Source: UBA7960 sp964348755 (GTDB taxonomy: Bacteria; Bacteroidota; Bacteroidia; Bacteroidales; UBA7960). From it: a DNA stretch of 64,000 bases. How positions within the stretch are numbered: the first letter of the stretch is position 1; the number at the start of each line of letters is the position of its first letter. Of the stretch, positions 61,716-64,000 are shown piece after piece. A model generated the notes under the pieces. It ran no database searches. It saw only the letters and a list, made by a program, of their open reading frames with translations, and had not been told where the DNA came from. The position numbers were made by a program, and so were the translations under genes. The DNA is taken from positions 36,137-100,136 of the forward strand of contig CAYGDW010000004.1 in the NCBI GenBank assembly GCA_964348755.1. Direction: 5' to 3'.

Positions 61716-63004
61716 ACTAAATAAACTCCATCATCCTCCAATTGGTTCAGTACAACTTGTTGCAACTGGTTCTCGAGAGCAGGATCAAGCCTGGTTTTTA
61801 CCTTTATATAATTTTCGGTAAACCCGTGCATAAACCCTCCAGTATTATCCTTTTCCCATAGAACCACGGCCTTGCACCCTTTGTTTTTCAGGTAAAAAAA
61901 TTTTTTTTTCAAATCCGACAGCCGCTGCATTTGTTTTGAGCGTTGTTGGCGAATGGCAGGTGGTATATGACCTTCAATTTTCAGTGCGCGGGTATTCTCT
62001 CGTTCGCTGTATGTGAAAACGTGAATGTAAGAAATGTCGGTATTTTTCACAAAATGCAAGGATTCCTCGAAAAGGGCATCGGTTTCAGCTGGGAAGCCTA
62101 CGATAAGGTCGGCGGCAATGCAGGCCAGGGGCATAAGCGAACGGATTTTTTGAACCCTCGACTCAAAAACGCTGATGTCGTAGTGTCTGCCCATAGCCCT
62201 GAGCACAGCGTTGCTACCCGACTGCAACGGGATATGAAAATGGGGCATAAGTTTAGGTTCGTTGGCCACCAGTTCAATAATTTCGTCGTGAAGCAGGTCA
62301 GGCTCTATCGACGATATGCGAATGCGTTCAATACCTTCAATTTTTACAAGTTCTTTCAAAAAATCAAAAAAGGTTTCGTTGTTGAGCTTACCAAAGTCGC
62401 CAATATTTACCCCGGTCAGCACAATTTCTTTAATATTTGTTTGGGCAATCTGCATTGCGGATTCGAGGGTGGCTTCAATGGTGTTGCTGCGGCTGTGACC
62501 ACGCGCCAGGGGTATGGAGCAATAACTGCAGAAATAGTCGCACCCATCCTGAATCTTAAAAAAAGACCGGGTGCGGTCCTCGGCCGACCAGCTTGGTACA
62601 AATGCCTCGGGTTCATGCACCTGCACCTCGGCAACCAGGCCCGGTTGCCGGCTATTTTCAAGGCCTTTAAGGTGTTCAAAAAGATTAAACTTATCGGCAT
62701 TGCCCAGCACCACATCCACTCCTTCAATGGTCTTTAGCTCTTCGGGGTTTATTTGCGAAAAGCAGCCAATAACGGCCACATGGGCTGCGGGATTGGTGCG
62801 CATTGCCTTTCGAATAAGCACCTTGCAGGTTTTTTCAGCGTTTTTTGTAACCGTACACGAGTTTATTACATAAATATCGGCAGGCTCAGTAAAAGCAACC
62901 TGCTCAAACTCATTAGTGGTAAACTGCCTGCTAATGCTCGAGGTTTCAGAAAAATTGAGCTTGCAACCCAGTGTATGAAATGCGATTTTTCTTTTTTGTT
63001 CCAT
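61712..63004 (-). CDS. mtaB: tRNA t6A37 methylthiotransferase
   Basis: Radical SAM enzyme that converts t6A to ms2t6A at tRNA position 37. 430 residues from ATG 63004 (MEQKRKIAFHTLGCKLN). The N-terminal UPF0004 domain has three cluster cysteines (TLGCKLN, NSCTVTK, GCFSQ), the radical SAM motif is CDYFCSYC, and a C-terminal TRAM domain follows. The longer start at 63028 would place the promoter box inside the gene, so it is rejected. tsaC, acting earlier on the same nucleotide, is also in this window but not linked. Confidence 0.94.
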   Translation of the reverse strand: MEQKRKIAFHTLGCKLNFSETSSISRQFTTNEFEQVAFTEPADIYVINSCTVTKNAEKTCKVLIRKAMRTNPAAHVAVIGCFSQINPEELKTIEGVDVVLGNADKFNLFEHLKGLENSRQPGLVAEVQVHEPEAFVPSWSAEDRTRSFFKIQDGCDYFCSYCSIPLARGHSRSNTIEATLESAMQIAQTNIKEIVLTGVNIGDFGKLNNETFFDFLKELVKIEGIERIRISSIEPDLLHDEIIELVANEPKLMPHFHIPLQSGSNAVLRAMGRHYDISVFESRVQKIRSLMPLACIAADLIVGFPAETDALFEESLHFVKNTDISYIHVFTYSERENTRALKIEGHIPPAIRQQRSKQMQRLSDLKKKFFYLKNKGCKAVVLWEKDNTGGFMHGFTENYIKVKTRLDPALENQLQQVVLNQLEDDGVYLV

Positions 63005-63011
63005 TTGAGTG

Positions 63012-63044
63012 CAAAGGTAATCAATCAAGACCCACCCGAAGCAA
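63012..63044 (-). promoter_or_regulatory. Promoter of mtaB-suhB (TTG-N22-TACCTTTG)
   Basis: On the minus strand TTG at 63044-63042 and TACCTTTG at 63019-63012, spaced 22. The box ends seven bases before ATG 63004. It lies partly within the 3' end of the esterase-like gene. Confidence 0.45.
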
Positions 63045-63896
63045 GAAAAGTAATGGATGGTTCAGGCGCATTCGCCACGATGCCTCATTGTGGTCAGCGG
63101 CTTCAAACACCAGGCTCATGAAGTTAAAACTATTGCCAAAACCGTGTGTTCTCATAATTTTATCTACCCGCTCCTGAAATGGCCCATAGAGTGAATCAAG
63201 GTTAAGGGTGCCATGGTCGAAATATAGTTTATGGGTGGCCGGATCGGGCAGATTGCCCGGCAAAGACTGAATAAAAATGCCTTCGAGGGCAGGCCAGTGT
63301 GTTGAAATACAAACAGCCCCTCCAAATATTTCCGGGTACTCCGTTATGGCATATAGCGAAATTAAACCGCCCATGCTCGAACCCATAATAAATGTGTTCT
63401 CCGGATGTCGTTTTGTGCTGTAATTATTGTCAATAAAGGGTTTTAGTTCATGAACAATAAACTTCAGGTATTCGTCCGATAATAATTTTTCATTGTTGAC
63501 TGTTGAATCCATCAGGGAAGTTAAGGGCCGGTTTGATAAATTGGGCATGTATTCGCTGAATCGGTCGGGGCTGTTCCAGATGGCTACAACAATAGCTGGT
63601 CTTATTTTTCCTTTTTCTATTAAATCATTCATGGTTGAATCCATCTCCCACGAAATGCCTGCATACGAGGTTGATGCATTAAACACATTCTGCCCGTCGT
63701 GAATATATATTACATCGTACCTGGTTTTAGGGTCATAATTTGGCGGAATCCAAACCTCTATGTTTCTGGCTTTGATAAAGGCCGAAGGAAATCCGTTGTG
63801 ATAAATAATTTTAGCATGGTTGGTTGAACCCCGGCCCTGGAAGCCTGCAAGTATTGCAAGAAAAAACAGGGTCAAAAAAAATGTGCCTGCCTTCAT
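63021..63896 (-). CDS. Secreted alpha/beta hydrolase, esterase D-like
   Basis: 291 residues with a signal peptide (about 1-18). Alpha/beta-hydrolase of the putative-esterase (Fes/IroE/esterase D) family: IEVWIPPNYDPKTRYDVIYIHDGQNVF, the nucleophile elbow GSSMGGLIS, and the probable catalytic acid and His toward the end (FDHGTLNLD and AADHNEASWRMRL). Likely substrates are esters such as siderophores or sugar esters; unknown here. A TACCTTTG box lies upstream at 63934-63941. Confidence 0.87.
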   Translation of the reverse strand: MKAGTFFLTLFFLAILAGFQGRGSTNHAKIIYHNGFPSAFIKARNIEVWIPPNYDPKTRYDVIYIHDGQNVFNASTSYAGISWEMDSTMNDLIEKGKIRPAIVVAIWNSPDRFSEYMPNLSNRPLTSLMDSTVNNEKLLSDEYLKFIVHELKPFIDNNYSTKRHPENTFIMGSSMGGLISLYAITEYPEIFGGAVCISTHWPALEGIFIQSLPGNLPDPATHKLYFDHGTLNLDSLYGPFQERVDKIMRTHGFGNSFNFMSLVFEAADHNEASWRMRLNHPLLFLLRVGLD

Positions 63897-63933
63897 GTTA
63901 TATTTTGTAATTCAGCTAAAAATGTAATTTTTG

Positions 63934-63941
63934 CAAAGGTA
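63934..63941 (-). promoter_or_regulatory. -7 box TACCTTTG of the esterase-like gene
   Basis: TAnnTTTG on the minus strand, 37 bases before the ATG at 63896; the -33 region shows no TTG. Confidence 0.4.
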
Positions 63942-64000
63942 TTTCAAAAAATAGAAACAGAGCTGTTATCGTTTTTTGCCTGGTTTCAAAATGCCGGTGA

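Noticed and set aside
61943..62737. 264-codon plus-strand open frame inside mtaB
   Set aside because: mtaB is fully supported by its radical SAM and cluster cysteines; the antisense frame matches nothing.
1..64000. CRISPR array, prophage, toxin-antitoxin or restriction system
   Set aside because: No regularly spaced repeats, phage structural genes, cas genes or defence genes were found on either strand.

Overview
The window is 64 kb of a Bacteroidota chromosome. Evidence: the 3' end of a PorV-type type IX secretion gene followed by ispF, Bacteroidota-style promoters (TAnnTTTG at -7, sometimes TTG at -33), A-rich leaders without Shine-Dalgarno sequences, DUF4296 beside dihydroorotase and a Dpm1-like glycosyltransferase, ftsK beside lolA, and many LysM, beta-barrel and lipoprotein genes. 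Base composition and gene families fit an environmental Bacteroidales/Marinilabiliales-type organism, but I cannot fix the genus. Apart from four copies of one small transposable repeat I see no phage, integron, CRISPR or plasmid features.

Layout. 1-7.4 kb: porV end, ispF, lptB, an AhpD-like protein, recQ, a Skp/OmpH-like protein, a secreted asparaginase-family hydrolase, dCMP deaminase and a small kinase. 7.5-17 kb: repeat copy A, a YggS-type PLP protein, guaA, a LysM/binding-protein fusion, lolA-ftsK, and an arginine decarboxylase-family gene. 17-28 kb: hutU, small secreted proteins, the dpm/dihydroorotase/DUF4296 operon, a cysteine desulfurase, mutS2, tRNA-Met(CAU) and an EamA transporter. 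28-44 kb: a START-like protein, a protease/beta-propeller/barrel protein, repeat copy B, an MFS carrier, a cysteine synthase-family enzyme with a cysteine-rich tail, a helix-hairpin-helix/barrel protein with a PorV-like partner, and the purK-purE-DUF6671-MFS-tsaC operon; then repeat copy C.

44-51.4 kb is the most distinctive accessory block. One minus-strand run encodes two TIM-barrel sugar isomerase-like lipoproteins, a DUF1080 lipoprotein, a membrane tetraheme NapC-type cytochrome fused to a SUMF1 domain, a Tat-exported Gfo/Idh/MocA oxidoreductase, and a sodium:solute symporter interrupted by one in-frame TGA. All five enzymes or electron carriers carry export or membrane signals, so this looks like an extracytoplasmic oxidative sugar/glycoside pathway whose redox step may be linked to the membrane. 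A 943-bp gene-free stretch full of hairpins, including a near-perfect three-way junction, lies upstream of it.

52-64 kb: a thioredoxin/thioredoxin reductase/glutaredoxin operon divergent from a Crp/Fnr regulator, an SDR-SDR fusion with a CPBP protease, a zincin lipoprotein, repeat copy D, inositol monophosphatase, mtaB, and an esterase-like protein.

The dispersed repeat (copies at 7460, 32394, 43841 and 60500) has terminal inverted repeats, 9-bp target duplications and a strong central palindrome, which makes it a MITE-like family. No transposase for it lies in the window.
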